Under the pieces are notes generated by a model that worked only from the letters and a program-made list of their open reading frames with translations, made no database searches and was not told the origin of the DNA. The position numbers and the translations under genes were made by a program. A stretch of DNA of 64,000 nt from Mycolicibacterium vulneris (GTDB taxonomy: Bacteria; Actinomycetota; Actinomycetes; Mycobacteriales; Mycobacteriaceae): positions 107,207 to 171,206 of the forward strand of contig NZ_NCXM01000012.1 in NCBI RefSeq assembly GCF_002104765.1. The letters are read 5' to 3'. Numbering within the stretch: position 1 is the stretch's first letter; each line of letters opens with the position of its first letter. Of the stretch, positions 46,570 to 55,398 are shown piece by piece.

Positions 46570-47991
46570 ATGGTGACTCGCTTGTCCCCGCCGGACGCGT
46601 CGTTTTATCGGCTCGAGAACACCGCGACTCCCATGTACGTCGGATCGCTATCGATCCTGCGTCGGCCCCGTGCCGGCTTGAGCTACGAGACGCTACTGGC
46701 CACCGTCGAGCGGCGGCTGCCGCAGATACCGCGCTACCGGCAGAAGGTGCGGGAAGTGCGGGTCGGCACGGCCCGGCCGGTCTGGGTGGACGACAACGAC
46801 TTCGACATCACCTATCACGTGCGGCGCTCGGCGTTGCCCTCTCCGGGCAGTGACGAGCAGCTGCACGAGCTGATCGCGCGGCTGGCCGCGCGGCCACTGG
46901 ACAAGTCGCGCCCACTCTGGGAGATGTACCTGGTCGAAGGCCTGTCTCAGAACCGGTTGGCCCTCTACACCAAGTCGCATCAAGCGCTGATCAACGGCAT
47001 GTCGGCGCTGGAGATCAACCACGTCATCGTCGATCGGACGAAACGCCCGCCCCCGTTCCCCGAGGACATCTGGATACCGGAGCGAGACCCCGGCAACACC
47101 CGGCTGGTCTTGGGCGCGATCGGTGAATGGGTCACGGGTCCGGGCGCCCAGCTGCAGGCCGTCGGGTCGATGATCGGCGGTCTGGTGACCAACAACGGCG
47201 AGCTGCTCGACGCCGGCCGCCGGGCTGTCGACCTGGTGCGCGCGGTGGCCCGGGGGACCGCGCCCAGCAGCCCGCTCAACGCCACCGTGTCGCGGCACCG
47301 GCGCTTCACGGTCGCACGGGGCAGGTTGGAGGATTACCGCACCGTGCGTGCGCGCTATGACTGCGATGTCAACGACGTGGTGCTCGCGGTCATCGCCGGC
47401 GCCCTGGGTAACTGGCTGATGTCACGGGGCGTGGCGGTCTCGCCCACCGCGACGGTGCGGGCGATGGCGCCGCTGTCGGTATACGACGACGGTGACCTCG
47501 ACACGAGCGGGCCCGGTCAGGCGATCAGCCAGGTGATGCCGTTCCTCGTCGACCTGCCGGTGGGGGAACCCAACGCCGTGGTGCGGCTGTCGCAGATCGC
47601 GCACGCCACCGAATCGAACCCGACGGCCGCCCAATTGGTGGACGCCAGGACCATCGTCACGCTCTCGGGTTTTGCCCCACCGACGCTGCACGCCATGGGC
47701 ATCCGGGCGGCGACCAGTTTCCGGGGTTCCTTTAAGCGCACCTTCAACCTGCTCATCACCAACGCCCCCGGCGCCCAGTCGCAGATGTACATCGCGGGCA
47801 CCAAATTGCTGGAGACCTACGCGGTGCCGCCGCTGCTGCACAATCAGGCGCTGGCCATCGGCGTGACCTCGTACAACGGCGAGCTGTACTACGGAATCAA
47901 CGCCGACCGCGAAGCCATGAGCGACGTCGAGTTACTGCCCGGACTGCTGAACCAGGCGCTCGAAGAACTCCTGGAGGCGTCCCGGTCCTAG
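46570..47991 (+). CDS. WS/DGAT-family acyltransferase (Tgs3-like)
   Basis: 473 aa, one continuous frame; in Mtb the corresponding sequence is split into Rv3234c (tgs3) and Rv3233c. N-terminal SPPDASFYRLENTATPMYVG and RPLWEMYLVEGL are typical of triacylglycerol synthases. The active-site block that should read HHxxxDG is HQALING (residues 137-143), so the catalytic His-Asp pair is Gln-Asn. It may be inactive or altered in function. Late motifs NAPGAQSQMYIAGTKLLETY and INADREAMSDVE are intact. Confidence 0.88.
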   Translation: MVTRLSPPDASFYRLENTATPMYVGSLSILRRPRAGLSYETLLATVERRLPQIPRYRQKVREVRVGTARPVWVDDNDFDITYHVRRSALPSPGSDEQLHELIARLAARPLDKSRPLWEMYLVEGLSQNRLALYTKSHQALINGMSALEINHVIVDRTKRPPPFPEDIWIPERDPGNTRLVLGAIGEWVTGPGAQLQAVGSMIGGLVTNNGELLDAGRRAVDLVRAVARGTAPSSPLNATVSRHRRFTVARGRLEDYRTVRARYDCDVNDVVLAVIAGALGNWLMSRGVAVSPTATVRAMAPLSVYDDGDLDTSGPGQAISQVMPFLVDLPVGEPNAVVRLSQIAHATESNPTAAQLVDARTIVTLSGFAPPTLHAMGIRAATSFRGSFKRTFNLLITNAPGAQSQMYIAGTKLLETYAVPPLLHNQALAIGVTSYNGELYYGINADREAMSDVELLPGLLNQALEELLEASRS

Positions 47992-48018
47992 TCGGCGGTG
48001 AAAACGCCTGCGTGGGGC

Positions 48019-48032
48019 TATTATTCGTTGCT
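48019..48032 (+). promoter_or_regulatory. Leaderless-type promoter of ppk2
   Basis: TATTAT at 48019-48024 lies eight bases before GTG 48033, placing the transcription start at or next to the start codon. This decides between two in-frame GTG codons (48012 and 48033): the upstream one would lie before the transcript. Confidence 0.5.
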
Positions 48033-48884
48033 GTGAGCACCGCGAAAAGTAACGGTGGGCCGACCAAGAAGAAGTCCGCGCGGTCGGCCGTGCCAAAGAT
48101 CTCCGACGAGGTCTACCAAGCCGAATTGTTCCGGCTGCAAACGGAATTGGTGAAACTGCAGGAGTGGTTGCGGCATGCCGAACAACGCCTGGTGGTCATC
48201 TTCGAAGGCCGTGACGGGGCGGGCAAGGGCGGCACCATCAAGCGGATCACCGAATACCTGAACCCGCGCGTCACCCGCATCGCGGCGTTGCCCGCGCCGA
48301 CCGACCGGGAGCGCGGCCAGTGGTATTACCAGCGCTACATCGCCCACCTCCCCACCAAAGGGGAGATCGTGCTGTTCGATCGGTCGTGGTACAACCGGGC
48401 CGGCGTGGAGCAGGTGATGGAGTTTTGTACACCCCAAGAGCATGCGTTGTTCTTGCGCCAGACGCCGATCTTCGAGCAGATGCTGATCGACGACGGGGTA
48501 TTGTTGCGCAAGTATTGGTTCTCGGTTTCCGATGCCGAACAGCTGCGCCGGTTCAAGGCCCGGCTGAATGACCCTGTGCGGCAATGGAAACTGTCCCCGA
48601 TGGACATGGAATCGCTATATCGGTGGGATGATTATTCGCGTGCCAAAGACGAGATGATGGTGCACACCAACACCCCGGTGAGCCCCTGGTACATAGTGGA
48701 ATCCGACATCAAGAAACACGCGCGACTGAACATGATGGCCCATTTGTTGTCCACCGTCCCTTACCACGACGTCGAGACGCCCAAGGTCAAGCTGCCGGAG
48801 CGTCCCGTCGTCAGCGGTAACTACCAGCGCCCGCCGCGCGAGCTGTCGACGTACGTCGACGACTACGCGGCCACGCTGATTTAG
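48033..48884 (+). CDS. ppk2: Polyphosphate kinase 2
   Basis: 283 aa. PPK2 uses polyphosphate to phosphorylate GDP/ADP (or the reverse). Walker A FEGRDGAGKGGTIKRITEYL, the DRSWYNRAGVE Walker-B/lid segment and RKYWFSVSDAEQLRRFKARL are present. It follows Mtb Rv3232c closely from SDEVYQAELFRLQTELVKLQ on. A GTG at 48012 would add seven residues that align with the annotated Mtb N-terminus; the promoter position favours 48033. Confidence 0.93.
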   Translation: MSTAKSNGGPTKKKSARSAVPKISDEVYQAELFRLQTELVKLQEWLRHAEQRLVVIFEGRDGAGKGGTIKRITEYLNPRVTRIAALPAPTDRERGQWYYQRYIAHLPTKGEIVLFDRSWYNRAGVEQVMEFCTPQEHALFLRQTPIFEQMLIDDGVLLRKYWFSVSDAEQLRRFKARLNDPVRQWKLSPMDMESLYRWDDYSRAKDEMMVHTNTPVSPWYIVESDIKKHARLNMMAHLLSTVPYHDVETPKVKLPERPVVSGNYQRPPRELSTYVDDYAATLI

Positions 48885-48890
48885 CCGCAC

Positions 48891-49412
48891 ATGACGGTCG
48901 TCTATATCCCCGCCACGCTGCCCATGTTGGCGCAGCTCGTCGCCGACGGCTCGTTGTGGCCGGTCAGCGGCACCGCGTTTGCGCTGACGCCGAGGCTGCG
49001 CGAGGCCTACGCCGAGGGCGACGACGACGAGCTCGCCGACGTGGCGTTGCGCGAGGCGGCGCTGGCGTCGCTGCGGCTGCTGGCGGGTTCGGAAGGGGAA
49101 GGTGGCGGCGAGTCGTCCGAGCCCCCGCCGCCCCGCCGCGCGGTGCTGGCAGCCGAGGTCGAGGACGTCACGTACCGTCCCGACCTCGACGACGCCGTGG
49201 TCAGACTGTCCGGGCCCGTGCCGATCGACGACGTGATCGCCGCCTACGTCGACAACGCCGGGGCCGAACCGGCGGTGGCGAGGGCGATCGAGGCGGTCGA
49301 CGCCGCCGATCTGGGCGATGAGGACGCCGACCTGATCGTCGGCGATGCGCAGGACCACGATCTGGCCTGGTACGCCAACCAGGAGCTGCCGTTCCTGCTG
49401 GAGTTGATGTGA
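48891..49412 (+). CDS. Conserved DUF6912-type protein (Rv3231c-type)
   Basis: 173 aa, acidic. TVVYIPATLPMLAQLVADG opens the protein and AWYANQELPFLLELM closes it; both ends are typical of this actinobacterial family. No catalytic motif is visible. It starts 6 bp after ppk2 and so is co-transcribed with it. Function unknown. Confidence 0.8.
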   Translation: MTVVYIPATLPMLAQLVADGSLWPVSGTAFALTPRLREAYAEGDDDELADVALREAALASLRLLAGSEGEGGGESSEPPPPRRAVLAAEVEDVTYRPDLDDAVVRLSGPVPIDDVIAAYVDNAGAEPAVARAIEAVDAADLGDEDADLIVGDAQDHDLAWYANQELPFLLELM

Positions 49413-49447
49413 AGCCGAATGTGAGACAAATCGGGCAGCAGCGCTAG

Positions 49448-49480
49448 CTACGACAGCGTAGGTTACGGTACCGTAGGTTT
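49448..49480. promoter_or_regulatory. Composite operator before the desaturase reductase gene
   Basis: CTACG-N4-CGTAGGTTACG-N4-CGTAGG: two palindromes sharing a central half-site, the second perfect (TACGGTACCGTA at 49464-49475). The same three-half-site layout stands before desA3 (50723-50757). A TetR-type fatty-acid regulator is the likely reader; its identity is not known from this window. Confidence 0.75.
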
Positions 49481-49507
49481 CGTGAAGCGCACAGAATCGA
49501 TCACAAT

Positions 49508-50710
49508 GTGAGCGCAAGCCAGACGCCGCATCGTGAACAGGAGCTTCCCCTGGGCAGACGTAACCCATCGATCACGGGCAACGTCGTCGATACCGCGCGA
49601 CCCGTTGTCGCCGGCGCTGACCGGCACCCTGGCTGGCATGCGCTGCGCAAGCTCGCCGCGCGCATCACGACGCCGCTGCTGCCCGATGACTATCTGCACC
49701 TGGCCAACCCGCTCTGGTCGGCCCGCGAACTGCGGGGCCGCATCCTGCAGGTGCGCCGCGAGACGGAAGATTCCGCGACGCTGGTCATCAAGCCGGGCTG
49801 GGGCTTCAACTTCGACTACCAGCCGGGCCAGTACATCGGCATCGGACTGCTGATGGACGGTCGCTGGCGCTGGCGGTCGTATTCGCTCACCTCGGCCCCG
49901 GCCGGCGGAGGCTCGCGCTCCGACTCCGGTTCGGCGCGCACCGTGACCATCACCGTGAAGGCGATGCCGGAGGGGTTCCTGTCGTCGCACCTGGTGGCCG
50001 GCGTCGAGCCGGGCACCATCGTCCGGCTGGCCGCGCCGCAGGGCAACTTCGTGCTGCCCGATCCGGCGCCCGCGTCGATCCTGTTCCTCACCGCCGGCTC
50101 CGGGATCACGCCGGTGATGTCGATGCTGCGAACCCTGGTGCGACGCAACCAAATCGGCGACATCGCCCACCTGCACTCGGCGCCCACCCAGTCAGACGTC
50201 ATGTTTCGCGCCGAGTTGTCCGCGCTGGCCGCCGAGCATCCCGGCTATCGGATGCGGCTGCGCGAGACCCGCACCCAGGGCCGGCTGGACCTCTCCGTGC
50301 TGGATCGGGAGGTGCCGGACTGGCGCGAACGCCAAACCTGGGCCTGCGGTCCGGAAGGCATGCTCGCCGAGGCCGAGCGAGTTTGGTCGGCCGCGGGTAT
50401 CGGTGAGCGCTTGCACCTCGAGCGGTTCGCGGTGTCCAAGGCCGCACCCACCGGCGCCGGCGGCACTGTCACCTTCGCCCGAAGCGGACGCACGGTCGAT
50501 GCCGACGCGGCGACGTCGCTGATGGACGCGGGTGAGGGCGCCGGCGTGCAGATGCCCTTCGGGTGCCGCATGGGGATCTGCCAGTCGTGTGTGGTCGGCC
50601 TCGTGGAGGGTCACGTTCGTGATCTGCGCACGGGCCAGGAGCACGACCCGGGGACCCGGGTGCAGACCTGTGTGTCCGCCGCTTCCGGCGATTGCATGCT
50701 CGACATTTAA
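49508..50710 (+). CDS. Ferredoxin-reductase-type electron donor for DesA3 (Rv3230c-type)
   Basis: 400 aa. FAD-binding domain with [12 protein letters not shown] (RxYS), NAD(P)H domain with [13 protein letters not shown] and WACGPEGML, and a C-terminal plant-type [2Fe-2S] domain with [14 protein letters not shown] and QTCVSA (Cys-x4-Cys-x2-Cys, then Cys). Mtb Rv3230c passes electrons from NADPH to the stearoyl-CoA desaturase DesA3. Both genes follow near-identical operators. GTG 49508 is the first start after the operator. Confidence 0.93.
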   Translation: MSASQTPHREQELPLGRRNPSITGNVVDTARPVVAGADRHPGWHALRKLAARITTPLLPDDYLHLANPLWSARELRGRILQVRRETEDSATLVIKPGWGFNFDYQPGQYIGIGLLMDGRWRWRSYSLTSAPAGGGSRSDSGSARTVTITVKAMPEGFLSSHLVAGVEPGTIVRLAAPQGNFVLPDPAPASILFLTAGSGITPVMSMLRTLVRRNQIGDIAHLHSAPTQSDVMFRAELSALAAEHPGYRMRLRETRTQGRLDLSVLDREVPDWRERQTWACGPEGMLAEAERVWSAAGIGERLHLERFAVSKAAPTGAGGTVTFARSGRTVDADAATSLMDAGEGAGVQMPFGCRMGICQSCVVGLVEGHVRDLRTGQEHDPGTRVQTCVSAASGDCMLDI

Positions 50711-50722
50711 ACGCTACTCATA

Positions 50723-50757
50723 GGTAACCTACGGCTTCGTAGGTTACGATAGCGTAG
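50723..50757. promoter_or_regulatory. Composite operator before desA3
   Basis: GTAACCTACG (50724-50733), 4 bases, CGTAGGTTAC (50738-50747) is a perfect palindrome with 10-bp arms; TACG-ATAG-CGTA follows at 50745-50756, sharing the middle half-site. It repeats the layout of the operator at 49448-49480. Confidence 0.8.
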
Positions 50758-50807
50758 GTCTGGACCACTTTAAGGACCGAATCAACGATCGCAGGGAGAT
50801 GACGACG

Positions 50808-52091
50808 ATGGCAGTCACAGACGTCGACGTATTCGCCCATCTAACGGACGCCGATATCGAGAACCTGGCCGCTGAGCTGGATGCCATCCGCCAGGACGTG
50901 GAGGATTCGCGCGGCGAGCGGGACGCCCGCTACATCCGCCGCACCATCGCCGCCCAGCGCGCGCTGGAAGTATCCGGCCGGCTGCTGCTGGCCGCCAGTT
51001 CGCGGCGCTCGGCCTGGTGGGCGGGGACGGTGACCCTGGGCGTGGCCAAGATCGTCGAGAACATGGAGATCGGCCACAACGTCATGCACGGCCAGTGGGA
51101 CTGGATGAACGACCCCGAGATTCACTCCTCGACCTGGGAGTGGGACATGAGCGGGTCGTCCAAGCACTGGCGCTACACCCACAACTTCGTGCACCACAAG
51201 TACACGAACATCCTCGGGATGGACGACGACGTGGGCTACGGCCTGCTGCGCGTCACCCGCGACCAGCGCTGGAAGCGCTTCAACATCTTCAACCTGGTGT
51301 ACAACACCCTGCTCGCGCTGCTCTTCGAGTGGGGGGTGGGCCTGCAGCATGTGGAGCTCGGCAAGATCGTCAAGAAGCGGATGGACCACGACGACGCGCG
51401 ACAGCGCACCGACGAGTTCCTGGCCAAGGCCGGACGGCAGGTGCTCAAGGACTATGTCGCATTCCCGGCTTTGACCGCGCTATCGCCCGGCGCAACCTAC
51501 ACCTCCACGCTGAAGGCCAATGCGGTTGCCAACGTGATCCGCAACGTGTGGGCCAACGCGGTCATCTTCTGCGGCCATTTCCCTGACGGCGCAGAGAAAT
51601 TCACCAAGACCGACATGGTCGGTGAGTCCAAGGGGCAGTGGTACTTGCGCCAGATGCTGGGTAGCGCCAATTTCGAGGCCGGGCCGGCGCTGCGGTTCAT
51701 GAGCGGGAACCTGTGCCACCAGATCGAACACCACCTGTTCCCGGATCTGCCGAGCAATCGGTACGCCGAGATCTCGGTGCGAGTGCGCGAAGTCTGCGAC
51801 AAGTACGACTTGCCTTACACCACAGGCTCATTCTTGCTCCAGTACGCCAAGACGTGGCGCACGCTGGCCAAGCTGTCGCTGCCGAACAAGTATTTGCGCG
51901 ACGACGCCGACAACGCCCCGGAGACCCGCAGCGAGCGGATGTTCGCCGAGCTCGAGCCCGGCTTCCTGGGCACCGACCCGGTGACCGGCCGCCGCCGCGG
52001 CCTGAAATCCGCGATTGCCGCGGTGCGTGGTTGGCGGCGCGGGAAGCGTGCGGCCGTCGCCCGCCCTGCCGGCGAAGGCCTGGCTGCCTAA
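50808..52091 (+). CDS. desA3: Acyl-CoA delta-9 desaturase DesA3
   Basis: 427 aa membrane di-iron enzyme that makes oleic acid from stearoyl-CoA. The His boxes are visible: HNVMHGQWD, HWRYTHNFVHHKYTN and LCHQIEHHLFPDLP. ATG 50808 (MAVTDVDVF) agrees with the Mtb protein; an ATG at 50799 lies on top of the GGGAG ribosome binding site and is rejected. Works with the reductase encoded just upstream. The stop marks the left boundary of the accessory region. Confidence 0.95.
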   Translation: MAVTDVDVFAHLTDADIENLAAELDAIRQDVEDSRGERDARYIRRTIAAQRALEVSGRLLLAASSRRSAWWAGTVTLGVAKIVENMEIGHNVMHGQWDWMNDPEIHSSTWEWDMSGSSKHWRYTHNFVHHKYTNILGMDDDVGYGLLRVTRDQRWKRFNIFNLVYNTLLALLFEWGVGLQHVELGKIVKKRMDHDDARQRTDEFLAKAGRQVLKDYVAFPALTALSPGATYTSTLKANAVANVIRNVWANAVIFCGHFPDGAEKFTKTDMVGESKGQWYLRQMLGSANFEAGPALRFMSGNLCHQIEHHLFPDLPSNRYAEISVRVREVCDKYDLPYTTGSFLLQYAKTWRTLAKLSLPNKYLRDDADNAPETRSERMFAELEPGFLGTDPVTGRRRGLKSAIAAVRGWRRGKRAAVARPAGEGLAA

Positions 52092-52119
52092 CTGCCCGTT
52101 GGCTTTTCGCGCCGGATCG

Positions 52120-52684
52120 TCATCGGTTGGGGTGGTCGATCTGGATCAGCTTGTGGGCCGGCTCGGCCAGTGGAGTGCTCAAGGTTTGTGAGAGCCTCAC
52201 CTGTAGATCGAAGGCCGCCGCCGCGTCGATGTCGAAGCGCTCCATGAGCATGCCCTTGGCCTGCCCGATGACGTCTCGGGTTTCCAGCGCGCGCTGAAGT
52301 TGCCGAATTTCTTCGGCCATCGCCGACGCGCCGTCCGGCAGGAAGTTATCGGGATTCCGCGGATCGGTGATGTTAGCGCATGATCGGCATGACGTCGGTC
52401 CTGTTGCGGCCCAGCGCGGACTCCACGGACGCCGCCAGCAACCCGAGGCCGTTGGCCGGCTGGTCGTCGAGATTCTCCGGGAACGCGTCGCCGACGTAGC
52501 TGCCGAGCAGCTCGTTGCGTGCGCGCAGGGAGATCGCCTCGTAGGACGCGTTCAGGCCGCGAATGCGCAGGTCGGGGTCCAACAACATCAGGGCGGTACT
52601 GGCTGATCCAGGCGGCAAAACCGCTGAAAGCGCATGAAAACGGTGTTGGTCCAGCACTCGAGAGATTCGTCGGTTCGCTGGCAT
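52120..52684 (-). pseudogene. PAS-ANTAR regulator broken by a frameshift
   Basis: The first frame (52684 to 52373) encodes a PAS-like sensor (STALMLLDPDLRIRGLNASY, then VGDAFPENLDDQPAN) and stops at a TAA after VMPIMR. A second frame (to 52120) encodes an ANTAR RNA-binding helix pair (MAEEIRQLQRALETRDVIGQ, AKGMLMERFDIDAAAAFDLQ). The joint CGCTAACATCACC would read R-Y-N-I-T if two bases (CA) were restored, then DPRNPDNFLPDGASAMAEEI in frame. ANTAR proteins are transcription antiterminators; this one can no longer couple sensing to output. Confidence 0.75.
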
Positions 52685-52712
52685 TCTTATCGCGTACCCA
52701 GCCCGGTATGAG

Positions 52713-53603
52713 CTATTGGTCACCTGGCGGCGAAACTCCGTGGCCACACTCATAGAAGCCCGTCGCGCTTATCGGTGCGACACCGAGTTCGCCGGCCACC
52801 GCGTCGATCGCGCGCTGCGCGACCTCCGGATCAACCCGATAGTCCGGGGTGAAGTACGGGCCGACGTAACGCTCGTAGTGCCATCGCGCTTCATCGGGGG
52901 CGAGCCGGTCGAGGAACGAGTTGATGTAATCGACTGCACGGCTTGGCTGTTCGGTGAGAAATCGCAGCGCGCGCTGATTGGCACGCAGCAGGGCCTGCAG
53001 CGCGGGGCTGTCCAGGGGGATGTGGACTGGGTCCACGGCGACGCCCACGGTGGGGATCTGGAAGTGATCGCCGACCCAGGCCAGCAGGTGAAACCCCTCT
53101 TCGGCGGCGACCTGTTCGGGGGACAGGGTGCTGCCCACGTAGGCGGCATCGATCGAGCCGTCACGCAGCCGCCGGATGTCCATCTGGTAGTCACCCGGAT
53201 GCCGCACCACGCAGCGGAGGTCGCGGTCGGGGTCCAGGCCATGCTCACGCAGGACGATCCGGGCGAAGGTGCCTGGTGGATTGTCGGCGGCGTGTACGGC
53301 CAGACGCCGACCACGAAGGTCCGCCATGGACTTCACCTCGGCGTTGCCCAGAAACCAGAACAACGGGCGATCGGTGTTGACGCTCAACGCTTTCCATCCG
53401 ATCCCGTCGTGAAGCCGCGACAGCAGGGCCCGGCCCAGGCCGATCACCGCGCCGTGGCGCAGCCGCTGCGCGCTCCAGCCGACCCCATCGCGGATCGCGA
53501 CGTGAACACCTTCGTCCCGGTAGTAGTCCTCCTGATCGGCGACATGGGCGACCAGCTCCTCGTGAATGCCCCGCCCGACGTAAGCGAGATCGATCGTCTG
53601 CAC
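52713..53603 (-). CDS. Orphan NMT1/SsuA-like substrate-binding protein
   Basis: 296 aa. Type 2 periplasmic-binding fold with ADLRGRRLAVHAADNPPGTF, VVRHPGDYQMDIRRLRDGSI, DAAYVGSTLSPEQVA and RVDPEVAQRAIDAV, as in nitrate, sulfonate and thiamine-precursor binders. It has no signal peptide or lipobox and no permease or ATPase neighbour, so it may be a cytosolic ligand-binding protein or enzyme of this fold (4,5-dihydroxyphthalate-decarboxylase-like proteins are precedents). GTG start with AAAGGGG before it. The end lies 28 bp from the PAS-ANTAR gene. Confidence 0.75.
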   Translation of the reverse strand: MQTIDLAYVGRGIHEELVAHVADQEDYYRDEGVHVAIRDGVGWSAQRLRHGAVIGLGRALLSRLHDGIGWKALSVNTDRPLFWFLGNAEVKSMADLRGRRLAVHAADNPPGTFARIVLREHGLDPDRDLRCVVRHPGDYQMDIRRLRDGSIDAAYVGSTLSPEQVAAEEGFHLLAWVGDHFQIPTVGVAVDPVHIPLDSPALQALLRANQRALRFLTEQPSRAVDYINSFLDRLAPDEARWHYERYVGPYFTPDYRVDPEVAQRAIDAVAGELGVAPISATGFYECGHGVSPPGDQ

Positions 53604-53636
53604 GCCGAACCCCTTTCCCGGTAGCAGAATCCGCTG

Positions 53637-54380
53637 TCAATCCATGGCGAGGCCGCCGTTGACCTCCAGGCAGTGGCCGGTGATGAAGCCGGAATCCTCG
53701 TCGGCCAGGAAGGCCACCGTCTTCGCCACCTCCTCGGGGCTGACGAGCCGCCCCATGGGATTGGTCGCGCCGAGCTGGTGTATCTGTTCGGCCGTCAACA
53801 GCGCGTTCGCCGTGGGATCGGCGACGGTGGCGGGCGAGACGAGATTGGCCGTGATCTGGTGCGGAGCCAGCTCGAGTGCGACGTAGCGGACAAACTGGTC
53901 CATTGCCGCCTTGGCGGTTCCTACCGTGATCATGCCCTGTCTGGGACGGCGGGACAACACCGTGGTGAGATAGATCAGCCGACCATACGTCCGCGAAATC
54001 ATCTCGGGGACAACGGCTTTGGTCACCAAAAAGGCGGCATGCAGTTCGCGGTCCAGCTTGCCGCCCAGCTGCTCCCAGCTCAGATCGGCGAACGAGGTGA
54101 CGTCGTAGGGGATGAGCGCGTTGTGCACGAGCACGTCAACGCCGCCCCACCTCGTGTTGATCTCGCCGACCATGGCGGCGACATCGTCGGGTTCGGTGAC
54201 ATCGGCTCGAATCGCGACGGCCTCACTGCCCGCAGCGGCGGCGGCCGCGACCACCTCGTCGGCCTCCGCGGCGCTGGACCGGTAGTTGACGCCCACCCGA
54301 AATCCCTGCTCCGCCATGACCAATGCGGTCGCCGCGCCGATGCCCCGGCTGGCTCCGGTGATCACCGCGACACGACCCAT
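53637..54380 (-). CDS. SDR-family protein lacking the catalytic tyrosine
   Basis: 247 aa. The cofactor motif is VAVITGASRGIGAATALVMA (TGxxxGIG), and CLEVNGGLAMD ends the fold, as in FabG-like reductases. In place of YxxxK it has VGTAK (V153, K157), and the Ser position is Thr (LTT, 138-140), while NNAG is HNAL. The usual proton donor is therefore missing. It could be an inactive homologue, a scaffold, or use another residue. It ends 33 bp from the substrate-binding protein start and probably shares its transcript. Confidence 0.8.
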   Translation of the reverse strand: MGRVAVITGASRGIGAATALVMAEQGFRVGVNYRSSAAEADEVVAAAAAAGSEAVAIRADVTEPDDVAAMVGEINTRWGGVDVLVHNALIPYDVTSFADLSWEQLGGKLDRELHAAFLVTKAVVPEMISRTYGRLIYLTTVLSRRPRQGMITVGTAKAAMDQFVRYVALELAPHQITANLVSPATVADPTANALLTAEQIHQLGATNPMGRLVSPEEVAKTVAFLADEDSGFITGHCLEVNGGLAMD

Positions 54381-54519
54381 CAGCGCTACCTCCGACCGCG
54401 CTCACCGCGCCTGGCTGGCACGCGCGAACGATACTCCCGCGGTGCACCCGGGTAAAGGGCTGCGCTCAGAGATCCGATGGCGGAACATTGGTGCATCCAC
54501 CCACGAGGAGACAGCCGCC

Positions 54520-54900
54520 ATGAATGATGAGGATGTGCGCAACGCTTTGCGGCGCCACTGGGCAGCTTCGGACACCAACGACTTCGGGGCGGAGCACGAG
54601 ATCTATCGGGTCGACGCTGTTCTCGAGTATCCGCAATCGGGCGAGCGAATCCGGGGCCGGGCCAATATCCAGGCCGCACGCGCCGCTCAGCCGAATGCCA
54701 AACGCTTCAACGTCCGGCGCATGCTGGGCGGCGGCGGCCTCTGGATCAGCGAACTAGTCCTGACGTATGACGGGCAACCGTTCTACGTGGTCAGCATCAT
54801 GGAGCTCGAAGGTGGGGAAGTGGTCCGCGAGACGCAGTACTTCAGCGAGCCGTTCGAACCGGGGCCATCCCGCGCTCAATGGGTTGAACGCATGGAGTGA
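54520..54900 (+). CDS. SnoaL/NTF2-like protein
   Basis: 126 aa, cone-shaped alpha+beta barrel type: VRNALRRHWAASDTNDFGAE, EYPQSGERIRGRANIQAARA and VVRETQYFSEPFEPGPSRAQ are typical of small SnoaL-like proteins, some of which are isomerases, cyclases or hydrolases of polyketide- or steroid-like compounds. ATG 54520 has GAGGAG at 54505-54510. It is divergent from the SDR gene (139 bp between starts), possibly sharing control. Substrate unknown. Confidence 0.8.
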   Translation: MNDEDVRNALRRHWAASDTNDFGAEHEIYRVDAVLEYPQSGERIRGRANIQAARAAQPNAKRFNVRRMLGGGGLWISELVLTYDGQPFYVVSIMELEGGEVVRETQYFSEPFEPGPSRAQWVERME

Positions 54901-54926
54901 GCCGCCGTGGATTGCACTGTCGCGGT

Positions 54927-55398
54927 ATGCATTCGAGCCTCCCGGACGGTTCGGCCATACAGGAGGATGTGCAGGTGTTCGTCGGATCCCAGGTGTCGCA
55001 CTTTCCCGCGCAGCACGCCGCGTTGCGGCTCGACCTGCCCGACCTGACCGGCCCGGTCGCCGAGTTCCTGGTGCGGCGCGAGCTCGCCGCGATCGCGCGT
55101 CATGTCGGAATTGTTGGCCAGCCGGGTCCCGTTCACCTCGATCGATTTCACCGGCCCGGCGCCGTCGCCGGGTGATGACGCGGCCCGCGAGGCATTCGGC
55201 GTGGCACCGCAGTACGGGGCGCCGGCCAATGTCGCACGCCTGCCGGTCGCGCTGCTGGAGGAGCGGCCGCCCCGCGCCAGCGAGATGAGCGTGGCCACGT
55301 GCGAGCAACAGTGCAGTGCCCTGCTCGAACGCCGCCGTGCCCTGGACCGGCGTGGCCCTGCGGGTGCGCTGCGTATCCCTATGGTCAGGGGTGTGTGA
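54927..55398 (+). pseudogene. Remnant of an AraC-type regulator (ligand-binding domain only)
   Basis: The first frame gives LDLPDLTGPVAEFLVRRELA-AIARH, the second, from about 55098, gives MSELLASRVPFTSIDFTGPA and FGVAPQYGAPANVARLPVAL-LEERPP. Together they match the arabinose-binding-type N-terminal half of AraC regulators. One indel near 55096-55102 separates the frames and the DNA-binding half is missing, so it is a decayed gene. Its end overlaps the convergent ferritin-like gene by 14 bases. Confidence 0.55.

Noticed and set aside
49448..49480. Short repeats considered as the start of a CRISPR-like array
   Set aside because: Repeats are only about 11 bp with 4-bp spacers and occur once per promoter; operator architecture explains them.
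53245..53640. 131-codon minus-strand frame overlapping the substrate-binding protein start
   Set aside because: Out-of-frame shadow; Arg-rich, and the GTG 53603 with AAAGGGG explains the real gene.
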